Assembly (NCBI RefSeq): GCF_963678975.1
Contig: NC_089273.1
Location: 7,130,614 to 7,194,613 of the forward strand
Length of the DNA: 64,000 bases
Direction of reading: 5' to 3'
From: Dysidea avara
Lineage: Eukaryota > Porifera > Demospongiae > Dictyoceratida > Dysideidae
Shown: positions 45,694 through 57,808 of the stretch, piece by piece
Position numbering within the stretch: the stretch's first letter is position 1
Layout: each line of letters starts with the position of its first letter
Translations under genes and position numbers: made by a program
Notes under the pieces: model-generated
Databases searched by the model: none
What the model saw: the letters and a program-made list of their open reading frames with translations, nothing else
What the model was told of the DNA's origin: nothing

Positions 45694-47915
45694 TCAAGCA
45701 GGTGGAGGTTTAGGTGGAGTCTGGCTACAGAATGCATGACTGTAGACCAACCACTCACCACTGACTTTGCGCCATATCAAGGTAAAACTACAGAACAATA
45801 CAAGTACATTTTCATATAAATAATAGTGTTTCCTCACAATAAAAGAATATAATGACCCAAGTCAGTCAGTTAGTCATTGATGTGAATATACACATGCATA
45901 TGATGTCAGAAACCTGAAGAAACCAACTTTGAAGACAATCATTGAGACATGATAACTAGTTTTATACATTTTAGCTCTTGGTTGGTTGTAGTAGCTTGAT
46001 TGTAGATTTACTTTGTGGCTTCACAAAACAACATAAACCCAGTCAAGATTGTTAGTCTGTAGCATTTACTTAAAGGTACATAAGTGGTTTGGTGTAGTAT
46101 GAGGCTTACACAGCATGATTTGGTGCACCTTGTGAGGTAGCCAAAATATCCAGAGTGATAGTCAATAGTTTTCTAGTTATACTGTATATATTTTATAGGC
46201 ATTGTTTAGAGTAGATGGCATTAATTAATCAAACATATAATTTGTAGCATGTCACTAGAGGCATTTTGGATCAGTCTAAATGCACTTTAGAGCTTTATTA
46301 TAGCTAATCAAATGCTGCCAAGTTGTCATATACAATGTAAGCTTAAGTTTTGACTTAAACGTTTTAGTGAGAAAATAGTATATAGCAACCTTTCTTCATC
46401 TCTACTAACCATACTTAGAACCATGCATATACAGGCTGTGTTATAGTGCAAGCTGGAACTACACATGTATGTCAGGATATCATTACTACTCAGAGAAGGG
46501 CATTTAATACTGTCTACCCTATTGTCACATCATATTACAATATGTATGCACAAAGTGCTAGTAGACGCTCTTACTTCAGTTTATCAAACACCTTTTTGCC
46601 TTCCAAGTAAGCAACAGAACTCCCATCAACATAGTAATAGTCTGCTCCCAAGGGAACCATTTTATCAAACGTCTCCTCAGCTTCTTTTACTCCTGCCTTA
46701 GAGAACCCTTGTCCCAGTTTCTTTGCAGCTATATCCGTGTAGTTTTGATGTAAACAATTATGAGTAGACAATGTACTGGTATACAGTACAGTATTTATGG
46801 AGCTGTGGTGCATAGTTGAGTGGAACAGGCAATATATGACCAACTAGTAGTATTTGTGACTGGGCCTGCAAAAATATGGCATGTGGGCACATAAAATTTT
46901 CCTATTTCTTCAAATGTTTATATCATCCTATGGCCATAAAATTTGGAATCGTTTTTAAATATTAAATTGGCTTCATAATACAAGTTACAGAATGCAGATA
47001 CGCTATTCCAGTAGTACCAGTACTGAGGTATTCCCAGTTATGTGACATAGAGTTTAATAGTTTGTGCCCACTTGGCCTGTTTTTACAGGTCTAGTTACAT
47101 AATCATGTATTGTTTTATTGGTCTGGCAAAGTTCCTTGATTAAGATGGAAAGCACTAGCTCTCGCTTTGCCACTGCTCATTGTTTCACTTTGCTGATAAT
47201 TCTAATCAGTTACCTAAAGCTGTAACGTTGTAGCATGGTATGAGGATTCTACCAATGGTACCCCGGAAGGCAAGCACATTTGCACCATCTGTTCTGTTGT
47301 TGTTGTTTTTTTACAGCTCGTTCACTGCTAGCAAATAGAGATAAAACAAAATCTTTCATCATTCATTATAAATCAAGTATTCAAAGATGTTGGAGCAGAT
47401 TTGATATTCTTTGGAAATATTATACTTTACGATTTACCAAATTGAATAGATTTTATACGTACAAGATTACACTGTCATTTCCTGACAAATAATGGGGCTT
47501 GTAACAATTGTACTAACAAAGCAAAACAAATGTAGTAGTTTCCTTATTATGGAGACATTAAGTGTCTGTGAATCAAAATGTATAATACATTTGAATATTC
47601 ATTTGCTAGCATTCAGAATAATATTTTAGCTCTGTTTCCAATCCTCCATGCACAAGTTCTACTGTGATAAATGTTTGATTTATAATGTACAAAAAAGTGA
47701 ATGAACTACTTGAACAGGATGATTTTAGTGTTATGTACAGTCTTACAATAAATCACATTTTAACTGTCATATCATACCTTCTCGTCCATTCATTATTGGT
47801 CCCCCATGTGGCACTATCCTACAATCTTCTGTGTACAATAAGGCAGATTTATCAAAGTCTTGTGTAAGGAAAGCTTGTTGCATCTTCTTAGATTGTGCCT
47901 TAATTGCATCTACGT
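45694..47915 (-). CDS. NTF2/SnoaL-like protein gene, copy 2 (three 3' exons)
   Basis: Minus-strand exons 47915-47778 (138 nt), 46728-46575 (154 nt) and 45787-45694 (94 nt) have exactly the lengths and phases of copy 1 at 21535-24884. The products align without gaps; differences are scattered and mostly conservative (AFLTQDFDKSALLYTEDC; DYYYVDGSSVAYLEG unchanged; IWRKVSGEWLVYSHAF). It ends PKPPPA and TGA. The preserved frames and splice sites in both copies argue that both are, or recently were, functional. The first coding exon is not found upstream of 47915 and must end in phase 1. Ligand and role are unknown. The NTF2-like fold call rests on the order of helix, LLYTEDC, G-G-P-I-M-x-G-R-E and the final W+KV.GEW strand. 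Confidence 0.82.
46855..47100. mobile_element. GTGACTGGGC foldback MITE, copy 4
   Basis: TGTGACTGGGCCTGCAAAAA and TTTTTACAGGTCTAGTTACA are inverted ends. It lies in the intron between exons A and B of the second NTF2-like gene and is absent from the first. Confidence 0.8.
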
Positions 47916-48011
47916 CTGCTACACATTAGTAAAATAGCACATAATATTATACACACATAACAATTTATGAATGTATGTAATCTAAAGTGTTACTGTATGT
48001 TAAGCCAATAT

Positions 48012-48230
48012 GTGACTGGGCCTGTGAAAACAGGGTATGTGGGCACATGATTATTTTCCCTACTTTTGAAAACTTCCTTGATTTATATCAATATGGTATG
48101 GCTATGGAATTTTAGCACTTAGTAAGCATTATGAAAGAATTCTGTTACAGTATTGAGATATTACCTGTAGAGTGACAAGATGTACAGGTAGTTTGTTGCC
48201 AAATGCCCTCTTTTTGCAGGCTTGGTCACA
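48012..48230. mobile_element. GTGACTGGGC foldback MITE, copy 5
   Basis: GTGACTGGGCCTGTGAAAAC and TTTTTGCAGGCTTGGTCACA are inverted ends. It sits at the same place as 24971-25215 in the other duplicate, so it is older than the duplication. Confidence 0.82.
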
Positions 48231-48736
48231 TATTATGCTTTGAAAATAGCTCATTATGCTTTGAGCACTGCTCAAGATCAAACTGTGTTATGTTAAAATT
48301 GTGCTTTCAAAATCAAGATTGTGCTTCAAAAGTAAAAATCAGTCTGGGTGCTTCACAGCTGTGTGGCGATCAAGAACAAAAATCTTCATATCGTGCAACA
48401 GTGATTTTGGTTTACCATGACATGACTTTTATGTGAAATTTAAAATGCACAAATCCTGAGATAAGAGACATCTGAAATTTAAAATGCAAATGTCCTGACA
48501 AAGAGTATAACAGTGAAATATACATAGTGCATAAATTTTTGGGTAATGAATGACAATTTTCAAGGTACTCTAAGCTAGCTTATTTCATAAGCCAATCTGG
48601 TTTACCATCAGGAAAATTAATGTGTGTTATCTATGCTGAGCCACGCTAATATATCAATAAGGTGAGTTGAAGTTTTTAGGTGCACATGCTGACAAGCATA
48701 AATTTCATCTGATAAAATTTCATGGTAGCTTCCTGA

Positions 48737-49370
48737 GTTTATTTTGAGGTCTCATATTTACGAAGAAACCTGATAGCAGGTGTCTTATTAGTAAAACACC
48801 TTGACTCCATGATTGACTATAAAATACTTTATTATCTTTGTTTACAACCACAATGAGTCCCCACAGTGATCCCTTGTGGATAATATTAGTGTTTAGCTAA
48901 CACATGCACCAATTAAACCAATGGAAGTACTGTGACTGTGAAGCTGGTTGTAATAGGTGGCTAAGCAGTTTCTGTATAGCTAGGCTATACAATGGTTCAT
49001 CGTGGTAGCTGGTAAAAAACCGTAATGCAAGTCACCAATTCAATTTGTGGTCTTCGACATAGTATATACATCACACCCTGCATAACTAGATGGTTGGTAG
49101 CTAACAATAACCTCTACTCAATTACGAATCATGGGGAGTCGGTTACATGATACTCCTAGACCTGAAATATATCATTGAACTAGCTAGCTACAAGATGTTT
49201 ACCTTGATTTCCTGCCATTGTGAATGACGCTATCTCCTCCTGGAATGCAAGCTATCTGCGAACCAACTTCACACGACTCCTATAATTAGACTATTTTTAG
49301 CTTTTATATGAATTTGCACAAGGCCGCATGCAGCGTAATACCGGCCGTATTTCAAGTAACTTCCGTTCCC
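48737..49370. repeat. Duplicated block 'D', copy 3
   Basis: Shares GTTTATTTTGAGGTCTCATA, ACCTGATAGCAGGTG, the ATTTGTGGTCTTCGACATAG word and the AAGGCCGCATGCA end with the copies at 13428 and 31122. It has small deletions and no large insertion, so it is the best empty-site reference for the other two. Confidence 0.83.
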
Positions 49371-50068
49371 AAAATTTAGCTATTTTCCGTAGTGCACGAG
49401 CATACGCGGTTCTTTAATGATGCAATGTAGTTATGAATCCGGAGTAAATTGCAATCAAGGAGAATGTCTCGACCTGGGAACAGCACTATGGCGGTGAGAA
49501 AACTAATATCTGGCCGTACACTTGTGACTGGAAACTGACAGGTTAATTTGTAGCGATCACACAAAATCCACAAGATCCACTTAACCCGGCTAACTAGTGA
49601 ACAGTAAGGACTAGGTAAACGACTGAGGAGGGTTTTTACCCGGGCTGGATGGACTGCCCTTGCCTACCACCCCCAGTACAAAGAAAGCACGTGCTGGACA
49701 ACTGAATAAAAAGGACCAGATTGCTAAAAGTCCCTGTACTCATCAGTCAATGCGGCCCATCTCAGGAGAGGCATCAGAGGAGCGATGCGAGATGGACCTA
49801 CTTCCACGTATGCACATTGTAGCTGACCGAAGTAGAGAAAAAGACAATGTGCATCGGATAAAAGCCAGAGTCTGACTGTAACTACTGAGGAGGGTTAGCT
49901 CAGTGTATTTGAGTAATCTGTAGCCTCCAGTGCCTTACTGGTAAAGCAAATAAAACCAACTGTCTTCTTTAATTTTTTTTTATCCCCGGGGTGCCTGCAC
50001 CCCTTGCCACCACCCCCAGTACCAGATGGTAAAAGTGCTGGACAAAAAAGACTGTAAACTCAAAAAAA

Positions 50069-50341
50069 TCAATGAGATGGCAACACTTGACCTTCCGAAA
50101 TAGCAAGGTCAAGTGCTCCAATGGTCACAGGGCTGCCACGGTGTGACCTTGCTCCATGCAAGCAGGTCACTGCTGACCTGAGCAAAGAGAAGCTGGTGGA
50201 ACATCTAATCCATGACACAACACTGCTGTAAGATTGGCCCCGTTGAGTAGATAGCATAGAAGCTAGACGTTTATAAGCAACTGTAGCCGCACTACCCATC
50301 CCTCCAAACGTGGAGGAAACCAATGGAGTGAATGAGCCCAT
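50069..50341 (-). pseudogene. Retroelement C-terminal fragment
   Basis: The frame holds GSFTPLVSSTFGGMGSAATV, then YKRLASMLSTQRGQSYS and a WIRCSTSFSLLRSAVTCLHG stretch. I recognise this F-x-PLV-x-ST-GGMG...ATV-YKRLA...W-RC-SFSLLRSA pattern as a C-terminal piece common in retrotransposon proteins of corals, sponges and other invertebrates. The superfamily is uncertain. A direct repeat (ACCACCCCCAGTAC, 49668 and about 50010) brackets part of the surrounding insertion. Confidence 0.6.
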
Positions 50342-50745
50342 TTCAACATCTCTTACTGTCTTCTTTAGGTGTGGCCATCACTGAATGATGTGGCGAAGTT
50401 GCTGGAGGCGGTCAATAGCTATCAAGCGGCTGCTTAGAATTCGCTGGACTTTTGCAATCATGTAGCTGCAGTTATTTGATAATGTGATATAATGAGTCTA
50501 AGGAATATTGTAGTGGGATTGTAAACATTTGTGTGCTGTAGTGTTGTTAATTTCTATGCTAGATAAATGTTGTTGACAGCTTTGTTAGTGGGAGTGGTGT
50601 GGTTTTGGTGGGAGTAGTGTGGTCTTGGTGGGTTGTGCCTATGGTTTTCTCACCTTTGCACAAAGTATGCTAACTATGCTTAATGCTTTTTTCCCAAACA
50701 AAGGAAAATGTTACACTTCAGCCTAATGCTGCAGCGGTGAGTGTA

Positions 50746-50865
50746 CACTGTAACAAGTGTGTCTGATGCACCAAAATTATTAATGCCGCAATAGACACAC
50801 TTTTGCACATGGTGTGTATATTGCAACATTTTTGGTGTGTCAGACCCACTTCATTTTTTACAGTG
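50746..50865. mobile_element. Short MITE with CACTGTAA ends
   Basis: CACTGTAACAAGTGTGTCTG pairs with CAGACCCACTTC and then TTTTTTACAGTG at the right, and GCACCAAAA pairs with TTTTTGGTGTG inside. About 120 bp, no coding. Confidence 0.72.
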
Positions 50866-50927
50866 TGTGACAGCATAATTATACAGATTCTGTAAATTGG
50901 AATCAAGTAATTTGTTACCATCTCTAC

Positions 50928-51456
50928 CAACGTTGAAACCGGGTCACTACTGCTGACCCGGATGACCCACTGACCTGGATAGCAATCCGGGTCAGACCCG
51001 GATGTGACCCGGATTAATTAAAGCCGAGACGTGTTTCAGCTAGTCTCGAGCGAGCGAACGAGTCTACATTTTGAGCGTTCCATTCGTGTAGAGTAAATAT
51101 TGCAACTTCAGCCTAGCTGTAGGTTGAAGACCAAAAAGAAAGAAAGAAAAAAAAAAAAGGTCTTCACCTACTGACAATAGCTACCCCTCACCATAGATAC
51201 CCTCAGTTTCGTGCTACATACTACACTTACTAACAAATGGGCGTGGCTGAGCGTATGTTGGTAATGCGATAAGTGGGCGTGGCTCACGAAAGAGCTACCC
51301 GATAGCGTTAAATATAAGTTTCCACGTCGTCAAACGAACAATTTCGTTTCTCACGTGATCAAATCCGGGTCAGACCCGGATAAATTGTAAACCGGGTCAG
51401 ACCCGGATGACCCGGAGAAAATGTGATCCGGATGACCCTACCCGCTTTCAACGCTG
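50928..51456. mobile_element. hAT-like element with CCGGGTC-rich ends, copy 2
   Basis: CAACGTTGAAACCGGGTC is inverted at the right as CCCGCTTTCAACGCTG. The flanks ATCTCTAC and GTCTCTAC share seven of eight bases. Block X copy 1 has no insertion here (near 40144). Inside are GTTGAAGACC, an A-run and GGTCTTCACC, forming a possible hairpin, and repeated GGGTCAGACCCGGAT palindromes. Confidence 0.88.
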
Positions 51457-51817
51457 GTCTCTACAAAAACCTGAATGCCTTGTTCACACAACTTCTTTAT
51501 TTTCTTATAATTTTCTACCATCGTGTTTAAGGAATGGACCACCGAACTTTCAGCTTATTGTCAGGGGTGTAGGGAGGGGGGGCCCTGTAAATTTTAGGTT
51601 TCTGCAAGCAGAACCCTAACACGCCATTTAGTGTAACAGGACAAAATGAGTGAGTAATATAGTGTAATGGCACAGCACAACAATTGATAAAGCTTGCATT
51701 CATCTCTCAGGAAAGAATTTACAAAGGTATCATGAGCCCTCTTCAAAACCTGTTAAGAAGATCGATATACTGTACGTATCTTGTTGTATTTATGTTAATA
51801 ATAAATAAATAAATAAA

Positions 51818-51862
51818 TACTCTAATAGAACAGTCAGGTATACTCTAATAGAACATCTCTAG
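51818..51862 (-). repeat. CTCTATTAGAG motif, two minus-orientation units
   Basis: ATACTCTAATAGAACAGTCA followed by TATACTCTAATAGAACATC, next to a short AATA microsatellite. Confidence 0.8.
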
Positions 51863-52095
51863 TATTTCAGACATTCTAACATTAAATGCAAAACTGAGCT
51901 GACCTTATGCTACTGTAGCTTTGGTGTGCAGTGTTTAAATATATAGAACTCCAGTAATATTTGAGTTGTGTTATGCAAAATGAATCCATGCTATGCATAT
52001 TTGTATAGTTACAACAGTTTGATTGTAAGTCATGACATTTGTACTAGTAGATTTATGGTTCCTATATACCAGTGAGATAACTATCACTTACAGAT

Positions 52096-52435
52096 CAGGG
52101 GCGGATCCAGAGTTTCGAAAGAGGGGGGGCACCTTTCTGAAAAACAGTTGAAGACCAAAAAAAACTTGCTGAAAACCAGTTGAAGACCAAAAAAAAAAAA
52201 AAAAAAAAAGGTCACAACAATAATAGCTAGTTATCCTTACCAACTATATCACGTCTGTTATGTAAAATAAAATTCTATTTGTAGCTTCATAGGTAAGCTA
52301 CACTGCCTCATGAACATTATGACTGCTTTATTAGAGTAATTGACTGCTCTATTAGAGTATCTCGATCTTGTATGCAATTTCTTGAAGGGGGGGGGGGGCA
52401 TTTGCCCCAAATGCCCCATCCTGGATCCGCCACTG
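52096..52435. mobile_element. GGCGGATCC-end element with motif array
   Basis: CAGGGGCGGATCCAG is inverted as CTGGATCCGCCACTG. CAGAT flanks both sides. In order inside: a G-run, GTTGAAGACC with a long A-run then GGTC (52178-52213), two CTCTATTAGAG units (52319-52370) and a second G-run. The architecture is the mirror image of 38895-39189. Confidence 0.85.
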
Positions 52436-52743
52436 CAGATGATTATGTGTCCAACTCTCTATGTGTTATGCTGTCTGTTTCCACTAGGTATGGCTTTATC
52501 TAGTATCCCAGGGACACCTATATGCATTATAATTAATGTACTTTTGCATAGAATATAGCAATTTGCTGAGTTTTAGTTCATCACAATATTGAAAGTTTCT
52601 CAGCAGCTGGGGGCTTCCCCTACTTCTAGTAACTCACTACTACTGTTGGAACCCCCTTTAGAAAATCCTGGCTATGCCCTTGATTGTGGTCAGTATATAG
52701 CTTTGGAATTAGACAGTTAGTCCAGCGCCTAAGCCAAATATTC

Positions 52744-53587
52744 GTTCACTTTTTGATAAAAGCACCTATTTTTTTTTACAGAGTATATGGAGCGTGCACT
52801 AAGTGTTTTAAGAAGGGGAGGTAGAAAAGTACATGGATGTGTCATAAGGTACTTCTTAGTGCTCAAAATCTCACTTCATTGGAACCTAGCTCCTTTATGC
52901 TTATTTTGAGCATTATCACAGCACTAAGAAATACCTTAATACTCATCTGTGTGCTTTTCTTGCTTATACTATATTACACTGAATTGAAAGCACTGTAACT
53001 TGAGAACAAGATGTTGAAACAACTTGCAACTGCCTTCATTAAATTATAAATTTAATTACCTTTCATATGGTGCCCAGTATAAGGACAAGAGACCTTTTGT
53101 TCAAGCTCTGTGCTTGATAATTGAACTGCTGTAGTTCATGGTTTTTTGTTGAGCTATCCACCTGTGACTTTAGCATTAAATAACTTTTGTTGTAACCCTT
53201 TAATAAAGAAATGATACACATCAGGATGATCCTTGTACATAGTACTACACAATCATCAGCATTGAAGGTCCAAAACTTTAACAGAATCCCTGCAAATGGA
53301 AATTTTAGTGATTTTGTTTACTGCCTAGGTGAGAAAACTATTTGTTTTTATAGATTTACTAATAGGCTAATATGTTCCAGCCGTATGCTTTGTACTAATA
53401 TGATACTAGGCCCAGCAGTTAACTTGATAGAAACATGATTGATTTTTAATAGTAACAAATGGTTTTCTTGTCAGGGTGCAAATAGGGGTGTTCCTGAGGA
53501 CTTTTTACGTGCCTCCCCTTCTTAAAACACTTAGTGCACGCTCCATATACCCTGTAAAAAAATTGGTGCTTTTATCAAAAAGTGAAC
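52744..53587. mobile_element. Foldback element, about 840 bp
   Basis: GTTCACTTTTTGATAAAAGC at the left is inverted at the right edge. The arms run about 95 bp and include GCGTGCACTAAGTGTTTTAA. A second hairpin (GTACTTCTTAGTGCTCAAAAT against ATTTTGAGC...GCACTAAGAAATAC) lies just inside the left arm. No clear target duplication. Confidence 0.82.
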
Positions 53588-54225
53588 AATTATGTCAATT
53601 TTAAGGGTTTGTGTACTGCACTAAGTTGGAAGAGCAAGAAAATCAATTTGTACAGCAACTATTCTGAAAATAGCTACTACTAGACCACATCACCCATTGT
53701 GCCAATATATACAAGCACCACTACATAATATAATTTTATGACAAGCTTTTCAATGAATACAATCAGAGAATTACATGCACTGCCAATACCAATGATTGCT
53801 GCAAAAGTTTTCAGAAACAACAATTGAATGTTTATATATCTTCTAGGGCCTAATCAGCCTATGTTGTTTACCCTATTAATTTTAATTATTATAGGTGTTT
53901 ACATTCACAGCTGTAATTTCCATGTACATTAGTCTATAGCACTGGAATCTGGCTTAAAACGTTCACCATGAATTGGCGAATCAATGTTAGTGTTAGTCAC
54001 TTATGTATACAAGTATGAAGGTGGTTTTATAAAAGAAACACACGAGCGATCCTGCTGCATCATAAACAATATACATGCATGACACACATACCATTGGGCT
54101 AAGAAACAATGAATTTTCCATGAGAAGGCAAATAAGGTGGTGTGAAGGTATAATAAACTTGAGACTGACTTCCCTGAGTAATGGCTTGATTAAAATTTGT
54201 ATATATTTTCATTACAGCATGCGTC

Positions 54226-54719
54226 ACAGTGGCGGATCTAGGATTATTAAAAGGGGGTTTCTGAAAGTTGGTATAGCCGAAGAAGGCATCTGATGACATT
54301 TCTCCAGAAGATTTTGAGATTTCAGAAGCTCTGAGAACAGACTTTAGGCTAATTTTAGTTAGCAATTACAATAAATCTAATGCTTTAAACTGTAAATACT
54401 ACAGCTAACTATAGGGCAAAGATGGTGACTATCTTTGATTGCTCTGTTAGAGTAGTTACTTGACTGCTCCATCAGAGTGTCTCGATTGTTTTTAAATGCA
54501 GTGGGAGATGAAAAGTGAAATGTTGCTGAGGGTTTAATAGCTATAAATGGTGTCAGTTTAGTGCAGCTGCATGCATGCTGCTGAAATACAGTGGTATATA
54601 GTGTTTTTTTGATGTGACAAATTGTCAGTACAACAATGTTTATTTATTTAGACTGCCATTGAGCTAATTTAAAAGGGGCTTTCTGTGAAACCTCAGAAAC
54701 GCATCTAGATCCACCACAG
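54226..54719. mobile_element. GGCGGATC-end element interrupting a duplicated exon
   Basis: CAGTGGCGGATCTAGGAT is inverted as CTAGATCCACCACAG. It splits the sequence CATGYGTCATG that is continuous at 41105-41116. It contains two degenerate CTCTATTAGAG units (54444-54487). Confidence 0.82.
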
Positions 54720-55009
54720 ACTGTGTCATTCTTAAATTTCGTTTTTCTCAAAATGCATATCATACTAGTGCAAACTACTGTAGGTGACATCACATTTCTT
54801 ATTAATATGGAGATTTTTAAACCTTCTGGCGTACGCAGGAATTTTGAAAAGGGGTTTCCACTATAGCTAAGTGACTGTTATAGTAGAGTGGTCTATATTG
54901 CCTGACTGCTTTATAAATGGACTAGAAACACACGTACATACTGAAAACTACACCATACTACTACTTATTACCTAACTATATACCTATTACTAGCTATGTA
55001 CTTAACTTA

Positions 55010-55790
55010 ACCAATGTCAAAGTCAGGAAATTCATCCTCAGCAGTAAGCGAATACTGGCGGAGTATCATTTTTGCATTATACCTCCACAAAGTCACAGAC
55101 AGTTGCTGGAGAAGTTGTCACCTAGCAAACTTTCTAGGTAAACCGTTTCTAACAGTTGTTCGGTCAGCTATGGATCCTAAAATTGATAGGGCATATGGTG
55201 ACCAAACACCAAAGGTCTCACATACAAGAGGGATAAAATCTCCTCCATTATCATTCACAATGTCCTGGTATTGAGTGTCCTTAGCTATCTCACCAACAGC
55301 AGCGGCCATCCCAGCCTGAGAAGAAGCAGAAGATATGACAGCAGACTGAGTGGTACGTCTGACGGAGAGATCAAAATAAGCAGGACGACCAAGATGAAAA
55401 TCAGGGTGATAATATGTCGCCAGGACGAGATTGGTCAGATGAAATGCCTTGCTCCCTAAGAACACCAGGGTGATCTTGGAGCAAGGCATGGTGTACAATA
55501 GAGACTAAAGCATTATGACGATGGATCCTCAAGGGACCATTAGAGCACCCCAGCAGATGATCACCAAACTGGTCGATGACAGATAGACAAGTACAGAGTG
55601 GTAAAGAAGGGAACAAAGGAATGCCAAGCCACAAACGTAAAGCTATAGTAAAATTGTGAGGAGGAATAGCTAGACCCAAAGCAGGCTGTGGAAGCGCTTT
55701 AGGCCAACCACTGCTGGTGCCAGAAGAATGTGATAAAGCACACAGACGTGCTTGATCACGAATAGTGGAACTGCTTACAAGGTTTAAAAG
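55010..55790 (-). pseudogene. LINE remnant: zinc motif and restriction-like endonuclease
   Basis: Reading from about 55790 down, the blocks are ALRLWLGIPLFPSLPLCTCL with FGDHLLGCSNGPLRIHRH (a C-C-H-C zinc motif), then SRPGDI, HLGRPAYFDLSV, GGDFIPLVCETFGVWSPYAL and ADRTTVRNGLPRKFAR. The pattern RPGDI...YFDLSV is a PD-D/ExK-type nuclease core. I know this protein family as a frequent retroelement C-terminus in cnidarian and sponge genomes. There is one frame change near 55440 and a TGA after KFAR, after which coding-like text continues to about 55010. It differs from the LINE at 37190-38728. Confidence 0.75.
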
Positions 55791-55799
55791 TGAATCATC

Positions 55800-56100
55800 T
55801 ATTCAGTGACAACTCTGAAGTCTATTATCTCAGAGTGCATTTACCCTGAAGACTGAAGAAAAGCCATTAAACAACTGGCTAACAATTTCAACGATAGTAG
55901 CTATATTGTACCGTGTTAAACAAAGTGAAGGAGTAGGTGAGCAGCAAAAAATTTGAAAAAACTTTTCTCAATGAATACTATACCTATAGTTATAGTGGTA
56001 ATTTGGTATATACATTGCATTTGATTGAGTGTGGAGTTTAGAACTAGCTGGCATGCATAAAGCACCACAGTGGGACAGTTTCAGACTGTTATTCCAGCAG
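55800..56100. other. No gene recognised
   Basis: AT-rich spacer between the LINE remnant and the minisatellite. Confidence 0.45.
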
Positions 56101-56109
56101 CATAATAAG

Positions 56110-56395
56110 GTTGTGGTTAAAGGTTTTGGATATGGTTGTTATCCTAGCAATATCAAAATGATGTATTAAAAGTTTTGATTATGGCTGTTATCCCAGAGAT
56201 ATCAAAATGATGTGTTTAAAGGTTGCCCCAGCAATATCAAAATAATTATGTATTTAAAGGGTTTGAATTGCTCTCCCAGCAATATCTGAATGTTGTGTTT
56301 AAAGGTTTTGATTATGGCTGTTATCCCAGCAATATGGAAATGTGGAGTTTAAAGGTTTTGATATGGCTGTTGTCCCAGCAAAAGTAAGCCTTAAG
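56110..56395 (+). repeat. Degenerate minisatellite, about six units
   Basis: Units of roughly 45-57 bp built from TTAAAGGTTTTGATTATGGC, TGTTATCCCAGCAATAT and CAAAATGATGTG. Units vary by deletions. Confidence 0.85.
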
Positions 56396-57251
56396 AAAGA
56401 AGACACAAAAATAATGTATTGGTCATTTCTGTTCTTCTAAAACCTTTTAATGCAAGGAGTTTACAGCCATATAAAACCTTTTATTAGATAGTTTTTGGTA
56501 CAATTATTTGGCACTAGTTTGGGATCTGGGTTCTGTGGTGGTGGATATTACTAAACCCTGTACTATATATAGATTTACTGTTGTTTTAGCCAGTTTGGAG
56601 TCTTGAATAGCCCACATTTTACCTACTCAGTTGATACGCATTTCCCTTCCATACAAAATTGCCCTTTTGGGATACAGTATAGATCTCATACATCTGGTAC
56701 TGTATCTTTTCTCATATCGTTCCAGTCACCTAATTACTCACTTATTGATTTAGTTTCTCTGCCTGAATTCAGCTGATAGAAGTTCCAGCTTGGTACAAGA
56801 ACATGGCGTCAATTACATTACCATGGAGATGCAACTGCTCCTCTATTTATTTATTATTACTGGGTAGGCAGCGTTTACTGATTATGCCCAGGGGTAAAAA
56901 AATACTAACAAGGGGGATATACAAGGGGAAAACATGTACAATTAGCTATTTACAAATGATTAGTTAGCTATAAATTTAATAGAATCTAGAAAATAATTTC
57001 TTATAAGTCATTTCCAGGTTGATAGCTAAATAAATGAGTTTCAATCAATGATAGTTAGGAAGTAGCTGTTTCGATATGCTGTGGTGTTTGTGCTTGGGTG
57101 GATAAAATGAAGTGGGTGGTGGTGGTGAGTATGTATAAATGAGTAGAGAGGATCCCATCAGTAGCAGTGTAAATCTAGAGGCTTGATTGATGCTTGATGA
57201 TAAGCAATTATATATGTAATCATTGCTTTACTACAATGTTGTGTCTTTCAG

Positions 57252-57371
57252 GGTACAGTCACACACATCAACAGAGAGAATGATGTGTTTTCAGTTAAAT
57301 TCCTGTGGATAGCACCATCGCATGGTACTGGCACTGTGCAAGTAGAATGTTCACTGTACAAATTAAAATAG
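57252..57371 (+). CDS. Reeler-like terminal exon
   Basis: The exon follows a TGTCTTTCAG acceptor and runs 39 codons to TAG at 57369. It reads GTVTHINRENDVFSVKFLWI then APSHGTGTVQVECSLYKLK. The order TVTH...K-x-x-WxAPS-x-GTGTV is that of the second half of Reeler domains, the extracellular beta-sandwich fold in reelin, ferric-chelate-reductase-like and insect defence proteins. The upstream half of the domain is not visible within about 1.5 kb; it may be further upstream or lost. An internal GTAGAA after GTGCAA could act as an alternative donor toward the exons at 57809-57964. The call rests on a short match only. Confidence 0.45.
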   Translation, partial: GTVTHINRENDVFSVKFLWIAPSHGTGTVQVECSLYKLK

Positions 57372-57808
57372 TGAAGGCTAAGTTCTACTCTAGGTACTCT
57401 GTTATTCAACCTACTGGGTATTTGAGAGATCAGCCCTAATACTTGAAGACACTGATATAGAAGGTAACAATCAACTGTTTACCAATCAATTGTTTCTTTG
57501 GTCCCACTAAGTGTGGATTACTGTATGTATAACATGCGATGAAATTGAACTATTTTTATTCCTGTTGTTTTGTGAGCATCCATTTGCTTCATGGACTGCA
57601 CAGAATACTGTTGAGTCTGCTTTGTATGTGTGTTGGTAGCAGGTTCATACATAGATATAATATAGTCACTGCAGATCAATTAAATCTTATTATGTTAATT
57701 TGTCTACCAGTGCCTTGCTGTAGCTATATTTTGTGCATGCTGCATGACTGGTATGTACATAGAGTTACAAAGTTACAAGTTTGCTATACTCCATTTTTAG
57801 GTTGATAT

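Larger units (their letters stand above)
45330..48230. repeat. Segmental duplication, copy 2
   Basis: Partner of 21237-25215, same orientation. It is shorter because introns lack the hAT MITE and other sequence. It has its own MITE insertion at 46855-47100. Confidence 0.85.
49380..54780. repeat. Duplicated block 'X', copy 2, expanded by insertions
   Basis: Colinear with 39480-41200. The counterpart of the ATG exon at 51522-51563 has lost the start codon and the donor. The 53840 counterpart of the second exon has changed bases, and the 54220 counterpart of the third exon is split by a transposon. I read it as a pseudogene copy of the 40202 gene. Confidence 0.75.
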
